64,000 nucleotides of DNA from Pseudanabaena galeata CCNP1313. Its GTDB lineage: Bacteria; Cyanobacteriota; Cyanobacteriia; Pseudanabaenales; Pseudanabaenaceae. The notes under the pieces are model-generated. The model searched no databases, was not told the origin of the DNA, and was given only the letters and a program-made list of their open reading frames with translations. The number at the start of each line of letters is the position of its first letter. The first letter of the stretch is position 1. A program made the translations under genes and the position numbers. Positions 18,601-27,133 of the stretch are shown in pieces. Where the stretch lies: assembly GCF_029910235.1 (NCBI RefSeq), contig NZ_CP112874.1, positions 4,826,501-4,890,500 on the forward strand, read 5' to 3'.

Positions 18601-19175
18601 GCAGCTTGGTCAAGGGCAAATTTTTGAAATTCTAATTCGTGCAGAGTGGTTTGCAACTTAGACTCTGCAAGCTTGCGGTTTGACAAATCGCTGGCAATAC
18701 CTAAAAATCCTGAAATTTGATTATCGTCATTTCGCAGTGCTGAAATAGAGAGCATCACAGGAAATCGCGATCCATCTTTACGGATATATGTCCATTCTCT
18801 TTCCTCTATTTGTCCTAATTTCGCTTTGGCGACAAACACCTCAAAGCCTACTGGAATTGGTCGGCCTAGCTCTTCAGTTAAGGCGATCGCCCGTTGTTGA
18901 ACCTCTGACAAATCATGAAAGCGCTCAGGAGAGCAATTGCCAATTATTTCTGATGCTGCATAGCCTAGCCAACGCTCAGCCGTGGTATTAAAAGCACAAA
19001 TTATTCCATCAACAGTTGTCGCAATAATTGAGTAGTTGGCACTATCTAAAATTGCTTGGTGCAATTTCAAGGTCTCTTGGACTGTATTTTTTGCCGTTCT
19101 TACCATCCCATTATTTAAAGAATTTCTGCGTTTTTCTGGATAGGTTGGCAAATCACCATCAGTAGATTTAGACAT
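15606..19175 (-). CDS. Hybrid histidine kinase with PAS-PAS-LOV-GAF input, receiver and Hpt domains
   Basis: An 1189-residue soluble phosphorelay kinase. Order: PAS1 (about 38-165), PAS2 (180-295), a LOV-type PAS (300-425), GAF (435-600), HisKA with His642 ([18 protein letters not shown]), HATPase with N box NLIGNAIKF and GGTGLGLAI, receiver with Asp993 ([13 protein letters not shown]), and Hpt with His1132 ([11 protein letters not shown]). The third PAS has the flavin-binding hallmark GKNCRFLQG with photoactive Cys351, then [13 protein letters not shown] and FIGIQMDIT with the conserved Asn and Gln, so blue-light sensing through FMN is expected. PAS2 has His in place of that Cys. No membrane segments. 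The probable partner is the downstream REC-GGDEF protein. Confidence 0.92.
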   Translation of the reverse strand: MSKSTDGDLPTYPEKRRNSLNNGMVRTAKNTVQETLKLHQAILDSANYSIIATTVDGIICAFNTTAERWLGYAASEIIGNCSPERFHDLSEVQQRAIALTEELGRPIPVGFEVFVAKAKLGQIEEREWTYIRKDGSRFPVMLSISALRNDDNQISGFLGIASDLSNRKLAESKLQTTLHELEFQKFALDQAAIVAVTDLHGSITYANNKFCEISGYSQDELIGKNHRFINSDYHSPEFFTNLWNTIISGNVWRGEIRNASKDGTFYWTDSTIIPLLDDHGKPMQYLAIRFDISDRKKFEETLRLQERAIASSHNGIVITDFRLPNNPIVYINSAFEKITGYEASDVMGKNCRFLQGSDVFQSEKDILKNAILKGEACSVVIRNYRKDGSLFWNELNISPICDDTNKVTHFIGIQMDITARKEAEKDLKRQMRLTVLLNRITDEIRQSLDINSIFETAAHQIQLAFHASRCLIYKLDYQNHDSALQSQISLMSEQLADRIFSVKDLELPLLDSAFGKKISSQDQAIAITNVYTESDLDEFGELFYRMQLRSLLAIRTSSHGLTNGIILLHHCNSFHEWTIEEKELLESVANQVSIALSQANLLMQETRQREQLIKQNKELEEARVIAEAANRSKSDFLATMSHEIRTPMNAVIGMTGVLLDTNLTREQREFVEIARNAGNTLLTIINDILDFSKIESGHLELEEQTFDLRTCLEDTIELLSAKALEKGIELGYLIHPDVDLIVIGDMTRLRQVLANLIGNAIKFTSRGSVNISVTQMLVSHYLRCELSDHHEETQLLRTLQFAVKDTGIGIPSDRLYRLFQPFSQVDASTTRQYGGTGLGLAISKRLCELMGGTMWVESSEQKGSTFYFTITAPVNIWEQPAPINVSDSQLISPTVRSPQSISQTISQNIAQNLANQSNTARITLGSPKQSFAFDPLMARNHPLRILLAEDNVVNQKVAIHILQRMGYRADVAANGLEVLSALSQQPYDLVFMDMQMPEMDGLEATQLIEQNWQNGKLISKPRIVAMTANAMQGDREICLAAGMDDYLSKPILNAELVRVLRECPPVIPNKSRPLSSINISTLHEVASDIGGEDPEFLIELIDSYLDNTQSLLQELYTSLAQKNFEVMVRTVHTLKSSSSVIGAEDLSTLCRELETSLRNQKYEDLDIKINKITDEYANVKSELEHEKYH

Positions 19176-19261
19176 AATTCAAGAAGCCCCCAGATATGAA
19201 ATCTATCCAAAAATAGATGAAGGGTTGATATTAGGTCAGCAAAAGAAACCTGTAAATGCCC

Positions 19262-19326
19262 AGATCCCCGACTTTTTCTAGGCAAGCAAAGACAGTTTGC
19301 AAATTCACAAAAAAAGTCGGGGATCT
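19262..19326. repeat. Inverted-repeat element AGATCCCCGACTTTTT
   Basis: A 65-bp element with perfect 16-bp arms AGATCCCCGACTTTTT and AAAAAGTCGGGGATCT around an AT-rich centre. It lies in the divergent promoter region between the hybrid kinase and mnmE. The rest of gap 19176-19532 is AT-rich with no gene; an ATTTAGGATTGCTAT repeat scar occurs near 19449. Confidence 0.6.
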
Positions 19327-19532
19327 TAATCTTTGCTATTTAAGTTTTCTTATGCCTAGCTACTTACACAACAAACATGAATTGTGAATGAATTGCGAAA
19401 AATTAAGTTTCACAGTGCGGAGCCTAAGCTCCATGCTTTGTTTACAAATGATTTAGGATTGCTATGTAACAATCATAAAATCATTTTCTATAACAATCAT
19501 AAGCCATTTATTCAGTTTTTGAGAGCAACGGT

Positions 19533-20936
19533 ATGAGTTTATCTGAGACGATCGCTGCCATTGCCACAGCGATTTCACCCCAACAGGGCAGTGTGGGCAT
19601 TGTGAGATTATCGGGCGATCGGGCGGTGGCGATCGCGCAGCAGCTTTTCCATGCAGGCGGTAAACAAGTTTGGGAAAGTCATCGTATTCTTTATGGCTAT
19701 GTGAAGCATCCAGTCTCGGAAACTATTGTCGATGAAAGCCTATTGCTGTTGATGAAAGCACCTCGTTCTTTTACTCGCGAAGATGTCGTAGAGTTTCATT
19801 GTCATGGGGGAATTATGGCAGTGCAGCAGGTGTTAAATCTTTGTTTAGAGCAGGGTGCAAGACTAGCAGAAGCAGGGGAATTTAGTTTAAGAGCTTTTCT
19901 CAATGGTCGAATCGATCTTACGCAAGCTGAAAGTATTAATGATCTCGTCGGTGCTAAGTCAGCCCAAGCAGCCCAATCGGCGATCGCCTCTCTTCGTGGC
20001 AAGCTCGCGCAGTCTTTAAAATATTTGCGTGGTAAATGCTTGAATGTCTTAACTGAAATCGAAGCGCGGATTGATTTTGAAGATGATTTGCCACCCCTTG
20101 ATGTGGAATGGGTCAAAGCTGAAGTTAAGACGGTTTCTCAAGAATCGCAACAGATTTTAGCCACAGCCGATCGCGGTGAACTATTGCGAACGGGTTTAAA
20201 AGTAGCGATCGTTGGTCGTCCCAATGTCGGTAAATCAAGTTTATTAAATGCATGGAGCCGTAGCGATCGGGCGATCGTTACGGATTTGCCAGGAACAACT
20301 CGTGATGTCGTTGATTCGCAATTAGTGGTGGGTGGCATTCCCATTCAAGTTCTCGATACCGCAGGGATTAGGGAAACAGAGGATATAGTCGAAAAGATCG
20401 GGGTGGAGCGATCGCGGCAAGCGGCTCAGTCTGCGGATTTAGTGTTGATGGTAATTGACGCAAGTGTGGGCTGGAGTGAGAAGGATTTAGAAATCTATGA
20501 GACTGTACGTGATCGCCCAGTAATTTTGGTGGTGAATAAGATTGATCTTGTTCCTTGTCCCAGTGAGCAAGAAGCCCTCACCCCCAGCCCCTCTCCCATG
20601 GGGAGAGGGGAGCAGGAAATTCTCATTGTCAAAACTGCGGCTTCTCAACAACAGGGAATCGAGGATCTAGAAGCGGCAATTTTAAGATGTATTCACCAAG
20701 ATGCGATCGCGGCGGCAAATATAGATGTTGCCATTAATCAGCGTCAGAAAGCTTGTTTACTAAGGGTGGTGCAATCCTTAGCTAATGTGCAAATTACGAT
20801 CGCCGATCAATTACCGCTTGATTTCTGGACAATTGATTTACGCGATGCCATTAGTGCGATCGGTGAAATTACAGGCGAAGAGGTTACCGAATCAGTTCTA
20901 GATCAAATTTTCAGTAGATTTTGCATTGGCAAATAA
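19533..20936 (+). CDS. mnmE: tRNA modification GTPase MnmE (TrmE)
   Basis: A 467-residue GTPase that, with MnmG, installs the carboxymethylaminomethyl group on U34 of certain tRNAs. The N-terminal folate-binding domain starts [20 protein letters not shown]; the G domain shows [30 protein letters not shown] and NKID; the C-terminus is the obligatory FCIGK. Just after NKID, residues 348-361 read [14 protein letters not shown], encoded by a repeat of the CCCTCACCCC/GGGAGAGGGG family inserted in frame (20574-20616). This makes the protein slightly longer than usual. The insertion lies in the G domain loop after G4, where length variation may be tolerated. Confidence 0.95.
   Translation: MSLSETIAAIATAISPQQGSVGIVRLSGDRAVAIAQQLFHAGGKQVWESHRILYGYVKHPVSETIVDESLLLLMKAPRSFTREDVVEFHCHGGIMAVQQVLNLCLEQGARLAEAGEFSLRAFLNGRIDLTQAESINDLVGAKSAQAAQSAIASLRGKLAQSLKYLRGKCLNVLTEIEARIDFEDDLPPLDVEWVKAEVKTVSQESQQILATADRGELLRTGLKVAIVGRPNVGKSSLLNAWSRSDRAIVTDLPGTTRDVVDSQLVVGGIPIQVLDTAGIRETEDIVEKIGVERSRQAAQSADLVLMVIDASVGWSEKDLEIYETVRDRPVILVVNKIDLVPCPSEQEALTPSPSPMGRGEQEILIVKTAASQQQGIEDLEAAILRCIHQDAIAAANIDVAINQRQKACLLRVVQSLANVQITIADQLPLDFWTIDLRDAISAIGEITGEEVTESVLDQIFSRFCIGK
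20574..20616. repeat. Palindromic repeat inside the mnmE coding region
   Basis: Sequence CCCTCACCCCCAGCCCCTCT followed by its hairpin complement (CCCATGGGGAGAGGGGAG). The same family occurs in the gap at 29779-29876. Within mnmE it is in frame and encodes a Pro/Ser-rich peptide. Confidence 0.75.
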
Positions 20937-20941
20937 ACTAC

Positions 20942-21006
20942 CTACAGCGCTTTGCGCTCAAAACCAAACCAAGAAATTTAAAAAAATTTCTTGTGGTTTA
21001 TTTGAT
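20942..21006. repeat. Hairpin with TACAGCGCTTTGCGC flank
   Basis: Flanks TACAGCGCTTTGCGC and TTCTTGTGGTTT match the copy at 5960-6052, but the stem between them (AAGAAATTT/AAATTTCTT) is different. It lies just after the mnmE stop codon and abuts element D copy 1. Confidence 0.65.
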
Positions 21007-21173
21007 AGCTGATGTTAGGTGGAAGGAATTCTTGCGATGGCGTAAGTCTATGGCTGGCACGGGGGATTGACCCTACAAGATCTAAAATTTACAGGTAGGG
21101 GCAATCCCCCCGTGGTTGCCCTACTTCGCTAGCAGCAAGAGATTCATCATCTAAGTTCCACAAAACATCAGTG
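21007..21173. repeat. Element D, copy 1 (about 167 bp)
   Basis: Ends CTGATGTTAGGTGGAA and TTCCACAAAACATCAG form imperfect terminal inverted repeats. The body includes GGCTGGCACGGGGG, a TTTACAGGTAGGGGCAATCC block and CTTCGCTAGCAG. It is highly similar along its full length to 47936-48103. No coding capacity. Together with the preceding hairpin it accounts for most of gap 20937-21264. Confidence 0.8.
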
Positions 21174-21264
21174 ATAGGTGATTGCGGTAAATCGAACTAT
21201 CCTTTTTGATCTAGAGTAGAGATGGGTAGCGCGAAACGCTACCCATTCTATAAATATTAAAACT

Positions 21265-22446
21265 ATGCTAATTCGATTATTTCAAAAACAAGACAGCGAC
21301 CAGATCGCCCAGTTGTTCCATGACACTATCCGCGAGGTAAATATTCGTGACTATTCTTCTGCACAGGTACAGGCTTGGGCTCCAGATGATTTATATTTCA
21401 CCAATTGGACAGAAGACTGCACTAGCAACTTTACCTATGTTGCGGAAGAAGAAAGCGAAATCATTGGTTTTGCTCAACTCGAAACTAATGGTCATATTGA
21501 TTGTTTCTTTTGCCATAAGGACTATCAGCGCTGCGGTGTAGGAACACGGTTATATCAAACGATCGAGGCAAAGGCTCTAGAATTAAAAATAGAACGCTTA
21601 TTTGTAGAAGTAAGTATTACAGCGAGAGCATTTTTTAAGAGTCGGGGATTTTCTGTAGTTAAGGAACAGCAGGTAACTTGTCGTGGTGAAAAGCTGACTA
21701 ATTTTGTTATGGAAAAGTCGCTTGCCAAGTATTTAGAGAAGTCTGAACCTTTCGTTGTCGCTACGTTCTATCATTTTGCTGCTCTAGCTGATTATGTATC
21801 GATGCGTCCTGCAATTACAGATTTTTGTAATAGTCACGAACTCAAAGGGGTAATTTTATTAGCAAGGGAAGGAATTAACTCCACGATCGCAGGTAGTCGA
21901 GAGGGAATTGATGCCCTGTTAAGCTACTTACGATCTGACTCACGTTTACAAGGTTTAGAGCATAAAGAGACCTATTGTGATGTTATGCCCTATAACAAGC
22001 TAAAGGTAAGACTCAAAAAAGAACTTGTAAAGTTTGGAGTTTCTGATATTGATCCTAGTAAAGAAGTGGGAACCTATGTAAGTCCTCAAGATTGGAATCA
22101 ATTAATTAGCGATCCTGATGTATTAGTCATTGATACACGCAATATTTATGAGGTGGAGTTTGGTACTTTTAAAGGAGCGATCGATCCCAATTTAGATTTC
22201 TTCCATGATTTCCCTAAGTATGTTGAGGAGAATTTAAGCGATCGCAAGCAGCAAAAAATCGCCATGTTCTGCACAGGTGGCATCCGTTGCGAGAAGGCAA
22301 GCGCCTATATGTTGGCTCAAGGCTTTGATGAGGTTTACCATCTCAAGGGAGGCATTCTCAAATATCTAGCAGAAGTTCCTCCCGAAGAAAGTCTCTGGGA
22401 AGGCGAATGTTTTGTCTTTGACGATCGCATTGCGACTAAGGGATAA
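21265..22446 (+). CDS. Fusion of GNAT acetyltransferase and TrhO-type rhodanese (tRNA uridine hydroxylase)
   Basis: A 393-residue two-domain protein. Residues 1-150 are a GNAT N-acetyltransferase (YnaQ/YafP-like) with the acetyl-CoA loop YQRCGVGTRLYQTIE and FFKSRGFSVVKEQ. Residues about 155-390 are a TrhO/UPF0176 protein: ferredoxin-like N-domain (FVVATFYHFAALADY, LLAREGINSTIAGS), then a rhodanese domain with catalytic Cys in AMFCTGGIRCEKAS. TrhO uses prephenate-derived chemistry to make 5-hydroxyuridine at tRNA U34. The C-terminal Cys-rich tail of long TrhO proteins is absent. Its last 11 bp overlap the convergent phosphatase gene. The acetyl acceptor is unknown. Confidence 0.85.
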   Translation: MLIRLFQKQDSDQIAQLFHDTIREVNIRDYSSAQVQAWAPDDLYFTNWTEDCTSNFTYVAEEESEIIGFAQLETNGHIDCFFCHKDYQRCGVGTRLYQTIEAKALELKIERLFVEVSITARAFFKSRGFSVVKEQQVTCRGEKLTNFVMEKSLAKYLEKSEPFVVATFYHFAALADYVSMRPAITDFCNSHELKGVILLAREGINSTIAGSREGIDALLSYLRSDSRLQGLEHKETYCDVMPYNKLKVRLKKELVKFGVSDIDPSKEVGTYVSPQDWNQLISDPDVLVIDTRNIYEVEFGTFKGAIDPNLDFFHDFPKYVEENLSDRKQQKIAMFCTGGIRCEKASAYMLAQGFDEVYHLKGGILKYLAEVPPEESLWEGECFVFDDRIATKG

Positions 22447-23248
22447 ATGGCTTGGCTATTTCCTGAGCCATTGGCAAGAGTTCAGGATGGCTCACTACTA
22501 AGGTGGGAAAACTACGGCTACTGTAATCTTTGCCAAGTTCTAATGGAAAGATATTTTGAGAAGCTTCTAAGGGAACCCAGATCGCGCCGATCGCTTTGAT
22601 AATTACCCATACAGCCGCGATATCCCAAATTTTTGGAGTTGCTTCTACTGCGCCAATCGTAGAGCCGATCGCTACCGTCAAAATGTTATAACTAGCCACG
22701 CCCAACATTCGCAATTTAAAAGGGAACTTGGATCGTCCCATTTTTTCGAGACTGCGGGAACAGGCGCTAAAAAAGTAATTGCCAAGTGCATCAGGATCAG
22801 GTGAAGTCTCAGGTAAATGAAGCGGTGTGTCGTTGAGAAATGCTGCTGAGCCATGCTCATCTGACCAACCATAAATATTTTGACGCAATGGCGGTATGGC
22901 AACATAGCCAAACACAGGTGTCCCACGATGCAATAGCCCCAAGGATATGCCCCAAATCGGAATCCCTCTGGCAAAATTGGTAGTACCGTCAAGGGGATCG
23001 ACTACCCAAGCCCATTCGCGATCGGGCAAAATTTGCGTTGACTCTTCAGTTAAAATGCCATATTCAGGAAACTCTTTTTCCAGCGCCGCTTTGATATAGG
23101 CATCCGCCCAACGATCGCTTTTAGTTACAAGGCTACCATCATCCTTAGCGATCGCTACTCGCGCCTGATCAAAATCAGCAAGGAGGTGATCGCCTACCTG
23201 CCTAGTTAATTCTTGGATAAAGGGAAGAATTGCGGTCCAGTTATTCAT
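22436..23248 (-). CDS. Inositol monophosphatase family protein
   Basis: A 270-residue Mg-dependent sugar or inositol phosphatase. Metal-binding motifs are present: GILTEES (Glu of motif 1), WVVDPLDGTTNFARGIP (motif A), and the C-terminal WDIAAVWVIIKAIGA, where the canonical form is WD.AAG. The typical Gly of the last motif is replaced by V. The substrate could be inositol-1-phosphate, a histidinol-phosphate-like compound, or a sugar bisphosphate. The end overlaps the convergent GNAT-TrhO gene by 11 bp. A 59-nt hairpin lies upstream. Confidence 0.88.
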   Translation of the reverse strand: MNNWTAILPFIQELTRQVGDHLLADFDQARVAIAKDDGSLVTKSDRWADAYIKAALEKEFPEYGILTEESTQILPDREWAWVVDPLDGTTNFARGIPIWGISLGLLHRGTPVFGYVAIPPLRQNIYGWSDEHGSAAFLNDTPLHLPETSPDPDALGNYFFSACSRSLEKMGRSKFPFKLRMLGVASYNILTVAIGSTIGAVEATPKIWDIAAVWVIIKAIGAIWVPLEASQNIFPLELGKDYSSRSFPTLVVSHPELLPMAQEIAKPFIP

Positions 23249-23278
23249 AGGTTGTTAAGTAGCTCGACGCAGGATAAA

Positions 23279-23337
23279 CTAAAAGGCAAAAAGCTGTGGC
23301 GCACGCTGCGCGTTCGCCACAGCTTTTTGCCTTTTAG
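23279..23337. repeat. 59-nt hairpin upstream of phosphatase gene
   Basis: Stem CTAAAAGGCAAAAAGCTGTG...ending in CTTTTAG with tip GCGCACGCTGCGCG. Its inner stem CTGTGGCGCACGC is shared with the hairpin at 25442-25494. It lies between two divergent genes. Confidence 0.65.
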
Positions 23338-23422
23338 CATACTGCACGGTTGGCGCGAAGCACCCCTCTAATTGTGCGATAAAATGCAATCATATTAGGA
23401 CGTATGAGGATTCTTTAGACCT

Positions 23423-24220
23423 ATGAACTTGAGCCTGAACCTGAGTCTAAGTTTAGGTCGCGTTTGGGCGATCGCCACCAACGTATTTCGCGAAACTGTG
23501 CGCGAACAGGTGCTGTATCTATCTCTGCTATACACGGCGATCGTGGTATCAGCGATGCTGATGTTGCCAGAATTTTCCTATGACTCATCAGCAAAGATGA
23601 TTGTCGATGTTGGTATTGCCGCGATCGAAGTGGTGAGTTTGATTGTGGCAGTGTTAGTTGGTACGAATCTGATCAATAAGGAAATCGACAAACGCACAAT
23701 TTTTATCTTGATTGCTAAGCCCATGCATCGTGCAGAATTTATGCTAGGCAAACACCTAGGCTTAACGGCTGTGGTTGGTGCTTTGGTATCAATTATGACG
23801 GTAATTTTTATTGTATTGATGGCGATCAAAAATATTCCGATCCCAATTCCTGCAATTCTTACGGCTAACTTTTTTATCTTTTGGCAGATCATGCTGCTAG
23901 GGGCGATCGCCATTTTCTTTGGTTCCTTTTCAGGTTCCCTAATTGCCTCTTTACTGACCCTTGCCGCTTATTTCATCGGTAACTTTAGCCGTGATTTGTT
24001 GTTATTGGGTGAGATTTCTAAAAATCCCAGTTTGCAATCTGTAACCCGCACTTTGTATATGATTCTGCCCGATTTGTCCCGTGCTAATCTTAAAAATGAG
24101 GCAGTTTACAATATTTTGCCAAGCTTGCCCGATATGTTTAACAATGGCGTGTATATCCTAAGTTATGCGCTGTTGACCTTAGCGATCGCGATTCTCATCT
24201 TCGCCCGTCGCCAATTTTAA
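23423..24220 (+). CDS. ABC-2 type transporter permease
   Basis: A 265-residue integral membrane protein with six likely helices, a cytoplasmic N-terminus (VWAIATNVFRETVREQVLYLSL) and the ABC-2 family tract NKEIDKRTIFILIAKPMHRAEFMLGKHLG, in which a coupling helix follows the first long helix. It probably pairs with a separately encoded ATPase, because no ABC ATPase lies nearby. The substrate is unknown. It is a single-gene unit; a terminator-like hairpin (24243-24271) follows the stop codon. Confidence 0.8.
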   Translation: MNLSLNLSLSLGRVWAIATNVFRETVREQVLYLSLLYTAIVVSAMLMLPEFSYDSSAKMIVDVGIAAIEVVSLIVAVLVGTNLINKEIDKRTIFILIAKPMHRAEFMLGKHLGLTAVVGALVSIMTVIFIVLMAIKNIPIPIPAILTANFFIFWQIMLLGAIAIFFGSFSGSLIASLLTLAAYFIGNFSRDLLLLGEISKNPSLQSVTRTLYMILPDLSRANLKNEAVYNILPSLPDMFNNGVYILSYALLTLAIAILIFARRQF

Positions 24221-24242
24221 AAGAACAACATTTTTTTCTTTA

Positions 24243-24271
24243 AGAATGGCGGCGCATCGCGCCGCCATTCT
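24243..24271 (+). terminator. Hairpin after the ABC permease gene
   Basis: Perfect stem AGAATGGCGGCG...CGCCGCCATTCT with tip CATCG, followed by TAATTTTG. It may be a terminator and also resembles the dispersed GC-tipped hairpins. Confidence 0.55.
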
Positions 24272-24313
24272 AATTTTGTGGATTAAGATTAAGTATATTT
24301 TAGTGAATTATCT

Positions 24314-25441
24314 ATGCGCTATCGTCGTTTTGGCAAAACTGAGATGCTCCTGTCCGTCTTTTCATTAGGAGCAATGCGCTATATGGAATCGGCAGACAAT
24401 GCCCACAAAACGATCGCAAGAGCTTTAGAAGTTGGCATTAATCATATTGAAACTGCTCAAGGCTATGGCAAGAGCGAAGAGTTTATCGGCAAAGCGATGC
24501 GAAATGGATTGAGCCAACAACGCGATCGCTTTTATCTGACCACCAAAATATCGCCAACCAAAGACGCAGACTCCATGCGTCGCCAAATCGAGCAGTCCCT
24601 AAAAAAGATGAATGTGGACTATGTTGATAACTTCGACATACATGGCATTAACTTACAAGAACATCTCGACTTAGTAACCAATCCTAATGGCTGTATGAAA
24701 GCTGTTAGAGAAGCCATCGATCAAAAGATGATCGGTCATGTCGGCTTCTCTACCCATGCGCCCCTTGACGTAATTCTCAATACGATCAACACCGATTTGT
24801 TCGAGTCAATTAATCTCCATTATTACTACTTCAATCAACGCAATGCCCCTGCGGTTCAGCTAGCCCACGAAAAAGATATGGGCGTATTTATCATCTCGCC
24901 ATCGGATAAAGGCGGAATGCTATATAAACCCTCCGAAGAATTAGCAGGTGTGAGCTATCCCTTCACGGCTCTGTATATGTGCGATCGCTTTCTGCTCAGT
25001 GATCCCCGTGTGCATACCCTTAGCCTTGGTGCAGCCAATCCTGCCGAAATCGACTCGCATCAAGACGCATGGGATCACATTGAGCCTATGTCCGAATTGG
25101 AGCAAGCAGTTCTCGATTGTATCAATCGCCGCTATACCATCCTTGAAGGCGATCGCTGTTCTCAATGTTATGAATGCTTACCATGTCCTGAAGAGATTAA
25201 TATTCCTGAAGTGTTGAGGCTCAGAAACTTAGCAGTCAGTTTTGATATGGTGGAGTTTGGCAAATATCGTTACAAAATGTTTGAAAATGCAGGGCATTGG
25301 TTCCCAGGTCGTAAAGCAATTCGTTGCACAGACTGCGGTGATTGCTTGCCCCGATGTCCAGAGAAATTAGATATTCCCAAGCTTTTGCGTGATACCCACG
25401 ATCGCTTACAAGGAGAAGAAGGCAAGCGGCTTTGGGAATAA
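24314..25441 (+). CDS. Aldo/keto reductase with C-terminal iron-sulfur motifs
   Basis: A 375-residue protein. The N-terminal AKR barrel (1-265) has catalytic candidates Tyr in TAQGYGKSEEF, Lys in YLTTKIS and His in FDIHGINL, with C-terminal NADPH-site features (LSLGAANPAEIDSH). The C-terminal 100 residues carry two ferredoxin-like Cys clusters, CSQCYECLPCP and CTDCGDCLPRCP, each followed by PE..DIP. This AKR plus 4Fe-4S architecture is widespread in cyanobacteria and anaerobes; its substrate is unknown. Electrons could pass between NADPH and ferredoxin-like centres. A 53-nt hairpin follows the stop codon. Confidence 0.88.
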   Translation: MRYRRFGKTEMLLSVFSLGAMRYMESADNAHKTIARALEVGINHIETAQGYGKSEEFIGKAMRNGLSQQRDRFYLTTKISPTKDADSMRRQIEQSLKKMNVDYVDNFDIHGINLQEHLDLVTNPNGCMKAVREAIDQKMIGHVGFSTHAPLDVILNTINTDLFESINLHYYYFNQRNAPAVQLAHEKDMGVFIISPSDKGGMLYKPSEELAGVSYPFTALYMCDRFLLSDPRVHTLSLGAANPAEIDSHQDAWDHIEPMSELEQAVLDCINRRYTILEGDRCSQCYECLPCPEEINIPEVLRLRNLAVSFDMVEFGKYRYKMFENAGHWFPGRKAIRCTDCGDCLPRCPEKLDIPKLLRDTHDRLQGEEGKRLWE

Positions 25442-25494
25442 ACCCCAAAAAACTGTGGCGCACGCACAGCGTGCGCCACAGTTTTTTGGGGTTA
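25442..25494. repeat. 53-nt hairpin after the aldo/keto reductase
   Basis: Stem AACCCCAAAAAACTGTGGCG...ending TTTTTTGGGGTT with tip GCACGCACAGCGTGC. Probably doubles as a terminator. Confidence 0.65.
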
Positions 25495-25523
25495 TGCCCA
25501 GCTACTTATAGCTGTTAAGACAT

Positions 25524-25578
25524 AAAACCCAAATAGTGTGAAGTGGTGCTTCGCGCCACTTCACACTATTTGGGTTTT
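25524..25578. repeat. 55-nt hairpin of the AAAACCC family (copy G4)
   Basis: AAAACCCAAATAGTGTGAAG stem with CTTCGCG tip, flanked by AGACAT on the left and GATTTGTCCTG on the right. It lies between two plus-strand genes. Confidence 0.75.
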
Positions 25579-25674
25579 GATTTGTCCTGATACAGGTGGT
25601 TATAGCTATATTAGTTTTTTGGTAGGATGAGATACATTCTGCATTTAGAAATAAATAAAATCTAAAATAAATCT

Positions 25675-26166
25675 ATGGCTTCCAGTTATTCTTTCGATGT
25701 GGTTAGCGATTTTGATCATCAAGAACTTGTCAATGCGATCGATCAAACTCGTCGTGAAATTGTTAGTCGCTATGACTTAAAAAGCACTAAAACAGAAGTT
25801 GAACTTGAAAAAGAATCAATAACCATTAACACAAATAGTGAAATGACGCTTACTTCTGTGATTGATGTGATGCAATCTAAGGCGATTAAGCGTGGTTTGT
25901 CTCTAAAAATCTTTGACTACGGCGAAGTGGAATCTGCTAGCGGTAATCGCGTAGTTCAAAAGATTAAGCTGAAGCGCGGAATTGAGCAAGAGCAAGCCAA
26001 GAAACTCTCGAAAACCATCCGCGATAATTTCCCTAAAGCTCAGGCTTCCATTCAAGGCGATGCATTGCGGGTTACTTCCAAATCAAAAGATGAACTTCAA
26101 GAAATCATCCAACTTGTAAAGACAGAAGACTTTCCCCTCGCTCTACAATTTACAAACTATCGTTAA
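25675..26166 (+). CDS. YajQ-family (UPF0234) nucleotide-binding protein
   Basis: A 163-residue soluble protein of the YajQ family from end to end: [25 protein letters not shown]-like [10 protein letters not shown], and [14 protein letters not shown]-like [19 protein letters not shown]. The fold is two ferredoxin-like domains. Some YajQ proteins bind cyclic di-GMP and modulate transcription factors; others are only known to bind RNA or nucleotides. The neighbourhood has no clear functional partner, although a GGDEF protein lies about 10 kb away. Length is normal. Confidence 0.9.
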   Translation: MASSYSFDVVSDFDHQELVNAIDQTRREIVSRYDLKSTKTEVELEKESITINTNSEMTLTSVIDVMQSKAIKRGLSLKIFDYGEVESASGNRVVQKIKLKRGIEQEQAKKLSKTIRDNFPKAQASIQGDALRVTSKSKDELQEIIQLVKTEDFPLALQFTNYR

Positions 26167-26315
26167 TCACTGATGTTACGGCGAACAAAGATAGTCATAA
26201 GGTTTCAATGTCATCTTGAAAAAGGGCTTGGAGACCAAGCCCCTACCATTACAAAAATGTAGGGGCTTGGTCTCCAAGCCCTAATCTCTGCTTGTTGATA
26301 ACATGATTAATCTAA
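26165..26315. repeat. Repeat with CACTGATGTTACG end and 60-nt hairpin
   Basis: It begins CACTGATGTTACGGCG, like the left end of element D, and ends GTTGATAACATGATT. Inside, 26223-26282 is a perfect inverted repeat of AGGGCTTGGAGACCAAGCCC with CTAC/GTAG extension. GGTAGGGGCTT-GTCTCCAAGCCC recurs near 29920. It starts within two bases of the YajQ stop codon. Confidence 0.6.
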
Positions 26316-26316
26316 T

Positions 26317-26343
26317 AAAAAAGGGCGCTTCGCGCCCTTTTTT
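26317..26343. terminator. Bidirectional terminator
   Basis: AAAAAAGGGCGCTTCGCGCC followed by CTTTTTT. It lies between the convergent YajQ and DUF4079 genes and has T-runs on both strands. Confidence 0.75.
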
Positions 26344-26344
26344 G

Positions 26345-26827
26345 TTAGGAAACTTTGAACATTTTTTCTAAAATTCTCTGCACGATTTGCCAACCTGTGA
26401 AAGTTTGCCAAGCAAAAACACCTATCAAAGCCGTATTTACAGTGATATGTGTGACTCGCGCCCATTCTTTACCCTGTTGCAATAATGGTGCAAGCGCCGC
26501 CGACAATGCAGCTAAAAATGCTAAGCCCAAACCTGCTAGCAGATGTCCACCCACAAATAGTTTGCCACTATCGTTATAGGTGACTGCCATACCGCCGACA
26601 GCACCTGCTACCATCAACACCAAAAAGACTGATCCAAGTTTGTGATGCAGGATGTTGTAACGCTTCGAGATCAAGGCTTTTTTCTCTTCCCCTTCAGTGC
26701 TGCGAATCCTGCGATATTGCCAGCCAACATATCCTGCATAAAGTGCCAAAAATAGAGTTAAGAGCATCAGAATTGGGTGAGCAAAGGTCACCACAGTTTT
26801 AAATGGTTCTGGAATTGCGACAATCAT
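26345..26827 (-). CDS. DUF4079-type integral membrane protein
   Basis: A 160-residue protein with four probable membrane helices (about 14-34, 68-88, 96-116, 128-150) and conserved polar residues within them. Notable are the histidines in TFAHPILMLL, YNILHHKLGSV, VGGHLLAGL and THITVNTALIG, consistent with a cytochrome b561-like or heme-binding fold, though this is inference. It matches the cyanobacterial/plant DUF4079 family, whose function is not established. It is a single-gene unit. The 306-bp gap upstream holds one AAAACCC-family hairpin. Confidence 0.75.
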   Translation of the reverse strand: MIVAIPEPFKTVVTFAHPILMLLTLFLALYAGYVGWQYRRIRSTEGEEKKALISKRYNILHHKLGSVFLVLMVAGAVGGMAVTYNDSGKLFVGGHLLAGLGLAFLAALSAALAPLLQQGKEWARVTHITVNTALIGVFAWQTFTGWQIVQRILEKMFKVS

Positions 26828-26934
26828 AGTTCTTAGTTGAAATTAGCAGTGTGAAGACGCTGTATCAAATCTTATCTTATGTTAATATTCCCACCAAGGA
26901 AAGTTATAGCAATGTAAGTTTTGCTTAGGACATT

Positions 26935-26987
26935 AAACCCAAAAGATGAGTGGCGGCGCGAAGCGCCGCCACTCATCTTTTGGGTTT
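26935..26987. repeat. 53-nt hairpin of the AAAACCC family (copy G5)
   Basis: Stem AAACCCAAAAGATGAGTGGC with tip GCGCGAAGCGC, flanked by TTAGGACAT and GATTTTTGTCC. It is the main structure in gap 26828-27133. Confidence 0.75.
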
Positions 26988-27133
26988 TGATTTTTGTCCG
27001 AGCTATCTCTTACATTGCTAAAGTGTTGAAATTAACCTGTTATGGATTTTGAGTTTGAGATTAGCTTTATACAAACTTACATAGCGATCGCTGTTACCAT
27101 CAATGATAATTTCTGGAAAGGAGCAAGCATTCG

